Shown: piece by piece, positions 8,654 to 16,222 of the stretch
Layout: the number at the start of each line of letters is the position of its first letter
How positions within the stretch are numbered: position 1 is the first letter of the stretch
From: JACCVG01 sp963790245
Lineage (GTDB): Bacteria > Actinomycetota > Thermoleophilia > Solirubrobacterales > Thermoleophilaceae
Assembly (NCBI GenBank): GCA_963790245.1
Contig: CAWBNP010000002.1
Span: forward strand, 1,116,001-1,180,000
Direction: 5' to 3'
Length of the DNA: 64,000 bases
The notes under the pieces: model-generated
The model's input: the letters and a program-made list of their open reading frames with translations, nothing else
The model's database searches: none
Told to the model about the DNA's origin: nothing
Translations under genes and position numbers: made by a program

Positions 8654-9604
8654 TCATTCGATCGATTTGGTCGGCTGCTCGGCGGCGTCGATCGGCGGCA
8701 GGAAGGGCTCCGTGTCCAGTGGCTGGCCGGCCTCGATCTGGCGGCCGCGCTCGAGCTCGGCATTGAGCTCGGCGCCGACCAGCACGGCGATGTTCGAGAT
8801 CCAGAGCCACACGAGGAAGCTGATAACGCCGCCGAGACTCCCGTAGGTCTTGTCGTAGGAGCCGAAGTTGGCGATGTAGAGCGCGAACGCTCCGGAAGCG
8901 AGCAGCCACAGCAGCACGGCGACCACCCCGCCCGGCGAAACCCACGGGAAGCCGGGCTGGCGGACGTTCGGCGTCGTGTAGTAGAGCAACGAGAAGATCC
9001 CGGCGACCAGCAGCACGAGGACGGGCCACTTTGCGATCTCCCAGACCGTGACGGCGGTGCTCCCGAGCCCGAGCAGGTTGCCGACCGCCTCGGCGATGCT
9101 GCCGGTCAGCACGACGGCGAAGGCGCCGACCAGCAGAAGCACAAGGATCACGACGGTCAGGCCGAGGCGTAGCGGGATCGTCTTCCAGAAGGGCCGGCCT
9201 TCTTCCACGTCCCAGATCTGGTTCGCCGCCTGGATGAACGCCCCGATGTATCCCGAAGCCGACCACAGCGCGCCACCGATCCCGATCACGAGCGCCAGAC
9301 CCGCTGCGCTCTCGTTCGCTTGCAGGCCGGTCATCGCATCGGTGAGCAGCTCGCCCCCGCCCCCGGCGGCCAAACCGGTGATCTGATTGAGCAGCGGCTG
9401 AGTCGTCTCGGGACCGACCAGGCCGAGGATCGAGACGAACACGAGCAGCGCCGGGAATAGCGACAGCACTCCGTAGTAGGTCAGCGCCGCGGCCCAGGTC
9501 GTGACCTGGTCCTCGCGGAGCTCGCTGACCGTGCGCCTGAGCGCGGCTCGGAGGCCCGACCCGGGCAGGTCTGTGGGTGAGGCAGGCGGTCGCGTGGCTG
9601 TCAG
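8654..9604 (-). CDS. YihY/virulence factor BrkB family membrane protein
   Basis: Integral membrane protein of about 316 residues with six hydrophobic segments. It carries the family's signature 'ALTYYGVLSLFPALLVF' early on and 'FGSYDKTYGSLGGVISFLVW' near the end, then a charged cytoplasmic tail. BrkB-type proteins are widespread and their function is unsettled. The start is odd: the frame is open far upstream through the phosphatase gene but has no ATG, GTG or TTG near the expected N-terminus. A CTG at 9604, a few bases after GGGAGGGG, is the best candidate. It begins 17 nt after the phosphatase stop and is likely in the same operon. The family call is firm; the start is weak. Confidence 0.8.
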   Translation of the reverse strand: MTATRPPASPTDLPGSGLRAALRRTVSELREDQVTTWAAALTYYGVLSLFPALLVFVSILGLVGPETTQPLLNQITGLAAGGGGELLTDAMTGLQANESAAGLALVIGIGGALWSASGYIGAFIQAANQIWDVEEGRPFWKTIPLRLGLTVVILVLLLVGAFAVVLTGSIAEAVGNLLGLGSTAVTVWEIAKWPVLVLLVAGIFSLLYYTTPNVRQPGFPWVSPGGVVAVLLWLLASGAFALYIANFGSYDKTYGSLGGVISFLVWLWISNIAVLVGAELNAELERGRQIEAGQPLDTEPFLPPIDAAEQPTKSIE

Positions 9605-9621
9605 ATCCCCTCCCGAGACGG

Positions 9622-10392
9622 CTATGAAACGGGCTCGAGCAGCAGCTCGCGGAGTATCGCTCGCCGGTTGGTATCGATTCCGGCTGCAGCCTCGAGGTAC
9701 TTCTCGATCGAGCCGTGCTCGCGCTCGACCTCGGCGATCGAGAGCTCCAGGTATGGAAGCTGCGAACGAAACACGTCGACGAGCTCGGCGTCGGGCTCGC
9801 GTCCGAGCCACTCCGAGGCCGCGGCGCTGATCCGTTCGCGCCCGAAGAACGAGTCGCTGCGCAGGTAGTCGGCCTCGACCGTCTCCCGCTCGACCCCGAG
9901 GGCATACAGCAGCATCGCGCAGACGAACCCTGTGCGGTCCTTGCCGGCGTGGCAGTGAACGACCAGCGGCACCCGGCCGGCGATGATCCGCTTGGCGAGA
10001 TCGGCGATCACCGGGGCGTAGACGCGCGGGTAGCCGGTGTAGGCGTTGCGCATGTAGGCCTGAGCGGCCTCGGAGATCCGCTGCTCGATCAGCCCGTAGG
10101 CGCCCTCGACGGTGGCGGTGCCGTCGCGCTCGCCGTCGAGCTCGATGGTCTCGGGCCGCAATCCTTCGCGCCATCGGCTCGGGGAGCGCTGCCGCTCGCC
10201 CGGCGTGCGCAGGTCACAGACCAATGCGACCTCGAGCTCGCCGAGCCGGTCGAGGTCCCGATCGGTCAGCGCGTGGAGCGCCTCGGAGCGGTAGATCAGC
10301 CCCGTCCGAACCCGCATCCCCTCGCCCGCGGTCAGCCCGCCGAGGTCGCGGAAGTTGGGTGCGCCCTGCAGCGCGATCGAATCGTCTGCCAT
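9622..10392 (-). CDS. tyrosine-protein phosphatase (Tyr_phosphatase3 type)
   Basis: 256-residue cytosolic phosphatase with the P-loop 'HCHAGKDRTGFVCAMLL' (HCxxGxxR, about residues 149-165) and the N-terminal 'APNFRDLGGL' motif typical of actinobacterial PtpB-like enzymes. An aspartate-rich general-acid region precedes the P-loop. It is expected to dephosphorylate phosphotyrosine or phosphoinositide. I take the ATG at 10392, although a GTG at 10401 is in frame. A TACGGT element lies exactly 7 nt before the ATG, which suggests a leaderless transcript. It heads a two-gene operon with the YihY protein and is divergent from the DUF3556-like gene. Confidence 0.82.
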   Translation of the reverse strand: MADDSIALQGAPNFRDLGGLTAGEGMRVRTGLIYRSEALHALTDRDLDRLGELEVALVCDLRTPGERQRSPSRWREGLRPETIELDGERDGTATVEGAYGLIEQRISEAAQAYMRNAYTGYPRVYAPVIADLAKRIIAGRVPLVVHCHAGKDRTGFVCAMLLYALGVERETVEADYLRSDSFFGRERISAAASEWLGREPDAELVDVFRSQLPYLELSIAEVEREHGSIEKYLEAAAGIDTNRRAILRELLLEPVS

Positions 10393-10399
10393 ACGGACC

Positions 10400-10405
10400 A
10401 CCGTA
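10400..10405 (-). promoter_or_regulatory. candidate -10 element for leaderless phosphatase mRNA
   Basis: TACGGT on the minus strand is followed by 7 nt and then the phosphatase ATG. A weak TGACAG lies upstream as a possible -35. The same TAnnnT-N7-ATG layout is seen at three other genes in the window. Confidence 0.35.
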
Positions 10406-10445
10406 CGCGTAATCTGTCACCGCACCCGAGGACGAGAGTTAACGA

Positions 10446-12188
10446 ATGGGATTCATCACCCCCGCGCCGCCGCCCGTCGACATCGAGGAGTGGAAGACCA
10501 AGCCTCACCTCGAGCGGATCAAGCCGCTCGCCCAGGACTGGGCTGTCAACGGCTTCGGCACTCCGGGTGCGGTCTACCTGCTCTACATCGTCAAGCTCGT
10601 GCTCTTCTCGATCGGCGCGATCTGGCTGATCTCGGCGACGCCCGGCCTCGGCGGCCTCAGCGATTTCGCGCAGTGGTGGCGTGAGCCGATCGTCTGGCAG
10701 AAGCTCGTCGTCTGGATGATTCTCTGGGAGCTGCTCGGTCTCGGCTCGGGGTCGATGCCGCTCACGTTCCGCTTCCTGCCGCCGATCGGGGGCATCCTCT
10801 TCTGGCTCCGTCCGGGCGCGATCCGACTGCCGCCGTGGCCCGACAAGGTCCCGTTCACGCGCGGCTCGCGGCGCACGATCGTCGACGTCGCGCTTTGCGC
10901 CGGCGTGCTGATCGGAGCGATCTACCTGCTGCTCTCCCCGGGTCTGCCGAGCGCGGGGATCGAGGCCGGCCGGCTCGATCCGTACGCGATCGGAGCCGAG
11001 CTGATCCTGCTCGTCCTGCTCGGCCTGCGCGACAAGGTCTCCTACCTCTCGACCCGGCCGGAGATCTACGGCCTTCTGCTGGTCGTCTTCCTGTTCCCGC
11101 TCGAGAACATGGTCGTCGCCTCGCAGATCGTGCTCGTCTGCGTCTGGTTCGGCGCGGCCTCCTCGAAGCTCAACCACCACTTCCCGTACGTGGTCTCGGT
11201 GATGATCTCCAACACGCCGTGGAACCGCTCGCGGTTCATGAAGCGGCACCTCTACCGCAACCACCCCGAGGATCTGCAGCCCTCGCGGTTCGCGTTCACC
11301 GCCGCCCACACCGGCACGGCGATCGAGTTCCTGTTCCCGTTGTTGCTGCTGGCGACCCAGGGCGGAGCGATCGGCGCGATCGCGGTGGTCGCGATGCTGA
11401 TCTTCCACATCCACATCACCTCTACGTTCCCGCTGGCGGTCCCGCTTGAGTGGAACCTGTTCATGATGTTCGGGCTGTTTTTCCTGTTCACGGGGACGAA
11501 TGCCGCGGCGCCGTTCACGGACCTCGAGAGCCCGCTGCTGTGGGCGATCGTCCTGACCAGCGGCGTGCTGGTGCCGATCCTCGGGAACTTCCGACCCGAC
11601 CTGATCTCGTTCCTGCCGTCGATGCGCTACTACGCCGGCAACTGGGCGACCAGTCAATGGCTGTTCCGCAAGGACTCGGGCGCCGAGGAGAAGCTCGAGG
11701 CGCGGGTGACGAAGTCCGCGCCGATCGTCGTCAATCAGCTGACCGCGCTGTATGACCGCGACACGGCCGAGCTGACGCTCTCCAAGGCGCTCGCGTTCCG
11801 CGCGATGCACTCACATGGCCGAGCACTCAACGGCCTGCTGCCGCGGGCCGTTGACAAGCTGGAGGACTACACGGTTCGTGAGGGGGAGTTCCTGGCCGGC
11901 GTGACACTCGGGTTCAACTTCGGTGACGGCCACTTCCACGGCGAGCAGCTGCTGGCCGCGGTCCAGGAGCAGTGCGACTTCGAAGCGGGTGAGCTGCGCG
12001 TGATCTCACTCGAGTCCCAGCCGGCGCATATCCAGCGCCAGCGCTATCGGATCTACGATGCGAAGACCGGGCTGATCGAGGAGGGCAACGTCAACGTCGC
12101 CGACATGAGAGCGCGCCTTCCGTGGCTCTCGCCGACCGACGAGTTCCCGGTCGAGATCACCGGCGGCCGCGCCGCGCCCGCTACGTGA
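10446..12188 (+). CDS. DUF3556-like multi-pass membrane protein
   Basis: 580-residue protein. The N-terminal ~400 residues hold about ten hydrophobic segments, and the C-terminal ~170 residues are soluble. The sequence and length resemble the actinobacterial transmembrane family DUF3556, whose function is unknown; I assign this from memory of the family. A central 'SKLNHHFPYVVSVMISNTPW' stretch and the His-containing 'IFHIHITSTFPLAVPLEW' lie in or near membrane segments and are the most conserved-looking parts. The ATG follows GGACGAGAG. Its stop overlaps the GTG of the next gene by 4 nt (GTGA), so it is coupled to an FAD oxidoreductase. The histidines would suit a metal or haem site, which is speculation. 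Confidence 0.75.
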   Translation: MGFITPAPPPVDIEEWKTKPHLERIKPLAQDWAVNGFGTPGAVYLLYIVKLVLFSIGAIWLISATPGLGGLSDFAQWWREPIVWQKLVVWMILWELLGLGSGSMPLTFRFLPPIGGILFWLRPGAIRLPPWPDKVPFTRGSRRTIVDVALCAGVLIGAIYLLLSPGLPSAGIEAGRLDPYAIGAELILLVLLGLRDKVSYLSTRPEIYGLLLVVFLFPLENMVVASQIVLVCVWFGAASSKLNHHFPYVVSVMISNTPWNRSRFMKRHLYRNHPEDLQPSRFAFTAAHTGTAIEFLFPLLLLATQGGAIGAIAVVAMLIFHIHITSTFPLAVPLEWNLFMMFGLFFLFTGTNAAAPFTDLESPLLWAIVLTSGVLVPILGNFRPDLISFLPSMRYYAGNWATSQWLFRKDSGAEEKLEARVTKSAPIVVNQLTALYDRDTAELTLSKALAFRAMHSHGRALNGLLPRAVDKLEDYTVREGEFLAGVTLGFNFGDGHFHGEQLLAAVQEQCDFEAGELRVISLESQPAHIQRQRYRIYDAKTGLIEEGNVNVADMRARLPWLSPTDEFPVEITGGRAAPAT

Positions 12189-13600
12189 CCAACGCGATCG
12201 TCGTGGGCGCGGGCCCGAACGGGCTGGCCTGTGCGGTCGCCCTCGCGCGTGCGGGAGTAGAGGTGACCGTCCTCGAGGCGGCCGAGACGATCGGCGGAGG
12301 CACCCGCACCTCCGAGCTGACGGTCCCGGGAGTGCTCCACGACCATTGCTCGGCGGTCCACCCGATGGCGGTCGGATCGCCGTTCCTGCGCTCGCTCGGG
12401 CTCGAGCGTCACGGTTTGGAGTGGTGCTGGCCGGAGGTCGACCTCGCCCACCCGCTCGACGACGGCAGCGCCGGGGCGCTGTTCCACTCGGTCGAGAGGA
12501 CCGCTGCGGCCCTGGGCGCCGACGGCAGGCGCTGGCGGCGACTGTTCGGCGGGCCGTCGGAATCCTTCGAGGCGCTCGTCGACGATCTGATGCAGCCACT
12601 GCTGCGGGTTCCTTCCCACCCCGTGCGACTCGCGCGGTTCGGGATCCCCGCCGTCGCGCCCGCGACGGTGCTCGCCCGAGCGTTCAAGACGCCGCAAGCC
12701 AAGGCGTTGTTCGGCGGCGTTGCCGCGCACGCCTTCAGCCCGCTGACGCAGCTGCTCAGCTCCTCGGTCGGGTGCGCCCTGATCTGCGCCTGCCACAGCT
12801 TCGGCTGGGCGGTCGCGCGCGGCGGCTCGCGGGCGATCACCGATGCGCTCGCGGCGGACCTGGCTGAGCATGGAGGGACGATCGAGACCGATGTGCAGGT
12901 CCGATCGCTGGCCGATCTCGCCCCGGCGGGCGCAGTCGTGCTCGACCTCGCGCCGCGGGGAGTCGCGCAGATCGCCGGAGACCGGCTGCCGCGGCGGGTC
13001 GCGCGTGCCTACGGGCGCTACCGCCACGGGCCGGGCGCCTTCAAGGTTGATGTCGCGGTGCAGGGCGGGGTCCCGTGGACCAACGAGGCTTGCCGCCGTG
13101 CCGGAACCGTCCACGCGGTCGGCGACTTCGACGAGCTGGTGCTCGCCGAGGCCGAGATCAACCGCGGCCGAATGCCGGAGCGACCGCTGGTGCTCGTCGG
13201 ACAGCAGTACCTGGCCGACCCGTCCCGCTCGGCCGGTGACGTCCACCCGGTCTGGGCCTACGCCCACGTCCCGAGCGGTTACGACGGCGACGCCACGGAA
13301 GTGGTCCTCGACCAGATCGAGCGGTTCGCGCCGGGGCTGCGCGAACGGATCGTCGCGCGAGCGGTCAAGCCGACGACCGAGTTTTCCGCCTACAACGCCA
13401 ACTACATCGGCGGCGACATCATCACGGGTAAGAACACCGCTTGGCAGACGGCGATCCGGCCGCGGCTCGCGATCGACCCCTACGACACCGGGATCCCAGG
13501 CGTGTTCCTCTGCTCGGCGGCGACTCCGCCCGGCGCCGGCGTCCACGGGATGAACGGATTCAACGCCGCGCGCTCGGCGTTGCGCCACCTCGACGTCTGA
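12185..13600 (+). CDS. FAD-dependent oxidoreductase, phytoene-dehydrogenase-like
   Basis: 471-residue flavoprotein read from the GTG that overlaps the previous stop. The N-terminal Rossmann site 'IVVGAGPNGLACAVALARAG' (residues 4-23) is followed by 'LEAAETIGGGTRTSELT'. The C-terminal FAD-contacting segment 'GVHGMNGFNAARSAL' is typical of amine oxidase/phytoene desaturase relatives (NAD(P)/FAD-dependent oxidoreductase). It probably oxidises or isomerises a lipophilic substrate at the membrane. Tight coupling with the DUF3556-like membrane protein suggests that they act together. No carotenoid synthesis genes are near, so a carotenoid role is not supported. Confidence 0.82.
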   Translation: MTNAIVVGAGPNGLACAVALARAGVEVTVLEAAETIGGGTRTSELTVPGVLHDHCSAVHPMAVGSPFLRSLGLERHGLEWCWPEVDLAHPLDDGSAGALFHSVERTAAALGADGRRWRRLFGGPSESFEALVDDLMQPLLRVPSHPVRLARFGIPAVAPATVLARAFKTPQAKALFGGVAAHAFSPLTQLLSSSVGCALICACHSFGWAVARGGSRAITDALAADLAEHGGTIETDVQVRSLADLAPAGAVVLDLAPRGVAQIAGDRLPRRVARAYGRYRHGPGAFKVDVAVQGGVPWTNEACRRAGTVHAVGDFDELVLAEAEINRGRMPERPLVLVGQQYLADPSRSAGDVHPVWAYAHVPSGYDGDATEVVLDQIERFAPGLRERIVARAVKPTTEFSAYNANYIGGDIITGKNTAWQTAIRPRLAIDPYDTGIPGVFLCSAATPPGAGVHGMNGFNAARSALRHLDV

Positions 13601-13679
13601 TGCGAGACACCCGTGATCGTGGGCGTGCGACGTGCGATCCACGGGCGCCGGGGTTGCACATCGGGCGTCCGGACATCGG

Positions 13680-14432
13680 TTGAGCCTGCTCGAGGCCGCC
13701 GGGATCCTGCTCGCGGGGCTCGCCGCCGGTTCGATCAACGCGGTCGCCGGGTCGGGGACGCTCGTCACCTTTCCGGCGCTGCTCGCCGTCGGCCTACCGC
13801 CGATCACGGCCAACGTCACGAACGGGCTCGGACTGGTGCCAGGTTCGATCGCGGCCGTCCACCAGTACCGCGAGGAGCTGCGCGGCCACTGGCGCGGGGC
13901 GCTCGGGCTCGCACTGTGGTCAGGACTCGGCGCGATCGCCGGAGCGATCCTTCTGCTCGCGCTGCCGGCAGAGTGGTTCCGCTACGCCGCGCCGGTGTTG
14001 ATCGCGATTGCGCTGGTGCTCGTCGTCGCCGGCCCCCGGATCTCGGCGTGGGTCACCGCACGACGGACCGCCGGCCGAGTCGCCGGCCGCCACTCGCTGC
14101 CACTGGGCATCGGCCTGACGGGGGTCTACGGGGGCTACTTCGGCGCCGGCCAGGGAATCGTCCTGTTCGCTCTGCTCGGGACCGCGCTGCCCGACGAGAT
14201 CCAGCGGGTCAACGCGCTCAAGAACCTGTTCGCGGGTACGGCCAACGCGGTCTCTGCCCTTGTGTTCGTCCTGATCGCCGACATCGACTTCCGAGCGGCC
14301 GGACTGATTGCGGTCGGCGCTGTCGCGGGCGGGATCCTCGGCGCCCGAATCGGCCGGAGGCTTTCGCCCGGAGCGCTTCGCGGCCTGGTCGTCGCCGTCG
14401 GCATCGCGGCCATAGTCCAGCTGCTGCTCTGA
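13680..14432 (+). CDS. TauE/SafE family permease
   Basis: About 250 residues with seven to eight hydrophobic segments. The two characteristic half-repeats are visible: 'LAAGSINAVAGSGTLVTFPAL' motifs in the first half and 'GVYGGYFGAGQGIVLFALLG' in the second. The family exports sulfite, sulfoacetate and other organosulfur or carboxylic anions. The substrate here is unknown, though sulfite would fit the sulfur genes near the right end. I prefer the TTG start at 13680; the frame is open further upstream. It stands about 80 nt after the oxidoreductase and about 105 nt before glnK. Confidence 0.8.
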   Translation: MSLLEAAGILLAGLAAGSINAVAGSGTLVTFPALLAVGLPPITANVTNGLGLVPGSIAAVHQYREELRGHWRGALGLALWSGLGAIAGAILLLALPAEWFRYAAPVLIAIALVLVVAGPRISAWVTARRTAGRVAGRHSLPLGIGLTGVYGGYFGAGQGIVLFALLGTALPDEIQRVNALKNLFAGTANAVSALVFVLIADIDFRAAGLIAVGAVAGGILGARIGRRLSPGALRGLVVAVGIAAIVQLLL

Positions 14433-14464
14433 CCGCCGGACAGACGCTCGCGGGCCTCTTTGTA

Positions 14465-14485
14465 CATCGGGCCAAAGACCCGATG
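14465..14485. promoter_or_regulatory. inverted repeat upstream of glnK-amt
   Basis: CATCGGG-N7-CCCGATG, perfect 7-bp arms, sits in the 105-nt gap before glnK. It could be a weak terminator for the TauE gene or an operator/RNA hairpin for the nitrogen operon. No GlnR-type GTnAC pair is obvious beside it. Confidence 0.4.
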
Positions 14486-14537
14486 GTGGTGATCGCCGAA
14501 TCTCCCCGGGTCAGCAACCGACGAGGAGACGCCACGC

Positions 14538-14891
14538 ATGAAACTGGTGATCGGGATCGTTAGGCCGGAGCAGGCAAACGACGTTCTGGAATCGCTCTAC
14601 AACTCCGAGGTCAACGGGTTCTCGGTCAGCCGGGTCCAAGGCCACGGAGGCGAGCTCGACCGCGTCGAGACCTACCGCGGCACGACCGTGAAGATGGGTC
14701 TCTCGGAGAAGGTCCGCTTCGAGATCGCTGTCTCCGACGCGTTCGTCGACCCGGCGATCGAGGCGCTTTGCGAGGGCGGCCGGACCGGCGAGGTCGGTGA
14801 CGGGAAGATCTTCGTCGTGCCGCTCGAGCGGGTCGTACGGATCCGCACCGGCGAGACCGACGACAGCGCTGTCACCCCGGTGGGTGCCTGA
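14538..14891 (+). CDS. glnK: PII nitrogen regulator (GlnK) lacking Tyr51
   Basis: 117-residue PII protein. The N-terminal strand 'MKLVIGIVRP', the B-loop 'EGGRTGEVGDGKIFVVPLE' (about residues 81-99) and the C-loop 'RIRTGETDDSAV' are all typical. The T-loop reads 'VETYRGTTVKMG', where most PII proteins have YRGAEY. The residue equivalent to the uridylylated or adenylylated Tyr51 is therefore Val, while the Amt-contacting Arg after the first Tyr is kept. It should bind 2-oxoglutarate and ATP/ADP and gate the ammonium channel encoded next, without covalent modification at that site. Its stop overlaps the amt ATG by 1 nt. A GGAG ribosome site lies before the ATG. Confidence 0.92.
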   Translation: MKLVIGIVRPEQANDVLESLYNSEVNGFSVSRVQGHGGELDRVETYRGTTVKMGLSEKVRFEIAVSDAFVDPAIEALCEGGRTGEVGDGKIFVVPLERVVRIRTGETDDSAVTPVGA

Positions 14892-16210
14892 TGATCGACA
14901 CCGGAGATACCGCCTGGATGCTGGCCAGCACAGCTTTGGTGCTGCTGATGACGATCGGGCTCGGGCTGTTCTACGCCGGGCTCGTCCGTTCCAAGAACAC
15001 GCTCAACACGTTCATGATGTGCGTCGCGGCGATCGGCATCGCCGCTGTCACCTGGGCGCTGGTCGGCTATTCGCTCGCCTTCTCGGAAGGCAGCTGGTTC
15101 ATCGGCGGGCTCGACTACGCACTGATGAACGGTGTCATGTTCGATCCGATCGACAACCCTTTCTTCGTCGACGCGGGCGGCGCCCAGACGATCCCCCACC
15201 TCGTCTTCTTCGCCTTTCAGGCGACCTTCTGCATCATCACGGTCGCGCTCGTCTCGGGCGCGGTCGTGGAGCGGATGCGGTTCGGCGCGTTTCTGCTGTT
15301 CGCCGCCCTGTGGTCCGTGCTCGTCTACGCCGTGCTCGCGCACTGGGGCTTCGGCGGCGGCTGGCTGGTCGCCGGCGGGACCCTCGGCGCCCCCGGGACG
15401 CTCGACTTCGCGGGCGGCATCGCCGTCGAGATGGCCTCCGGCTTCTCGGCGCTCGCGGCCGCGATCGTGGTCGGGGCGCGCAAGGACTACGGTCGCCAGG
15501 CGATCCTGCCCCACAACGCCGTCTACGTGCTGCTCGGCGCGGGCCTGCTGTGGTTCGGCTGGTTCGGCTTCAACGGGGGCAGCGGCTTCGGAGTCAACGA
15601 GCTCAGCGTGCTCGCGTTCACCAACACGCTGCTGACGCCCGCCTGCGCGCTGCTGATGTGGTTCCTGCTCGACCACCTGCGCGGGCGGCGGATCACCGCG
15701 ATCGGCGCGGCGACCGCGATCATCGTCGGTTGCGTGGGCATCACCCCGGCGGGCGGCTTCATCAGCCCGGTGTGGGCGATGGTGCTCGGGTTCGGAGTCG
15801 CGATCCCGTGCTGGGCGGTCGTGGCCTTCCGGCCGCGGACGAGGGTCGACGAGACGCTCGACGTGCTCGCCGCACACGGCATCGCCGGCTTCACCGGCAT
15901 CCTGTTCATCGGCTTCTTCGCCCAGGCGGACTGGAACGGCCTGGCCGACGGGCTGGTGTTCGGCAATCCCGGTCAGCTGCTCGCGCAGGCGCTCGCGGTC
16001 GCGACGGTGCCGGTCTACGCGTTCGTGGTGACCTACATCCTGCTGCGGATCGTTGGATTCATCATGCCGCTGCGGGCGAGTGCGCAGGAGGAAGGCCAGG
16101 GGATGGACGTCATCTACCACGGCGAGGAGGCCTACGCGACGGGCGAGGGCGCGATCCTCGTCCGGCCGGACACCCCGATCGAGGACGTCCTCGCGGGGAC
16201 TAAGCGCTAG
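14891..16210 (+). CDS. amt: ammonium transporter Amt with Glu in place of first pore His
   Basis: 439-residue Amt/Mep/Rh channel with 11 expected membrane helices. Conserved features are 'GLFYAGLVRSKN', the 'AFQATFCIITVAL' helix with the gating Phe, 'LDFAGG' with the structural Asp, 'GWFGFNGGS', and the second pore histidine in 'AAHGIAGFTGILFIGFFAQ'. At the first pore position (His168 in E. coli AmtB) the sequence reads 'GIAVEMASG', a Glu. Some fungal Mep proteins have the same change and it alters transport properties. The C-terminal tail that contacts PII is present. It is coupled to glnK, the usual arrangement for PII-gated ammonium uptake. Confidence 0.92.
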   Translation: MIDTGDTAWMLASTALVLLMTIGLGLFYAGLVRSKNTLNTFMMCVAAIGIAAVTWALVGYSLAFSEGSWFIGGLDYALMNGVMFDPIDNPFFVDAGGAQTIPHLVFFAFQATFCIITVALVSGAVVERMRFGAFLLFAALWSVLVYAVLAHWGFGGGWLVAGGTLGAPGTLDFAGGIAVEMASGFSALAAAIVVGARKDYGRQAILPHNAVYVLLGAGLLWFGWFGFNGGSGFGVNELSVLAFTNTLLTPACALLMWFLLDHLRGRRITAIGAATAIIVGCVGITPAGGFISPVWAMVLGFGVAIPCWAVVAFRPRTRVDETLDVLAAHGIAGFTGILFIGFFAQADWNGLADGLVFGNPGQLLAQALAVATVPVYAFVVTYILLRIVGFIMPLRASAQEEGQGMDVIYHGEEAYATGEGAILVRPDTPIEDVLAGTKR

Positions 16211-16222
16211 CGCGCGAGACGG

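Noticed and set aside
9605..10174. N-terminal extension of the YihY protein into the phosphatase gene
   Set aside because: The extension is Arg-rich nonsense in the shadow of the phosphatase P-loop region.
12185..13600. Carotenoid desaturase function for the FAD oxidoreductase
   Set aside because: Fold family fits, but no phytoene synthase or cyclase gene is nearby; only the general oxidoreductase call is supported.
12053..13819. 588-codon open frame on the minus strand
   Set aside because: Lies opposite the FAD oxidoreductase with its GAGPNG site; composition is that of a shadow frame.
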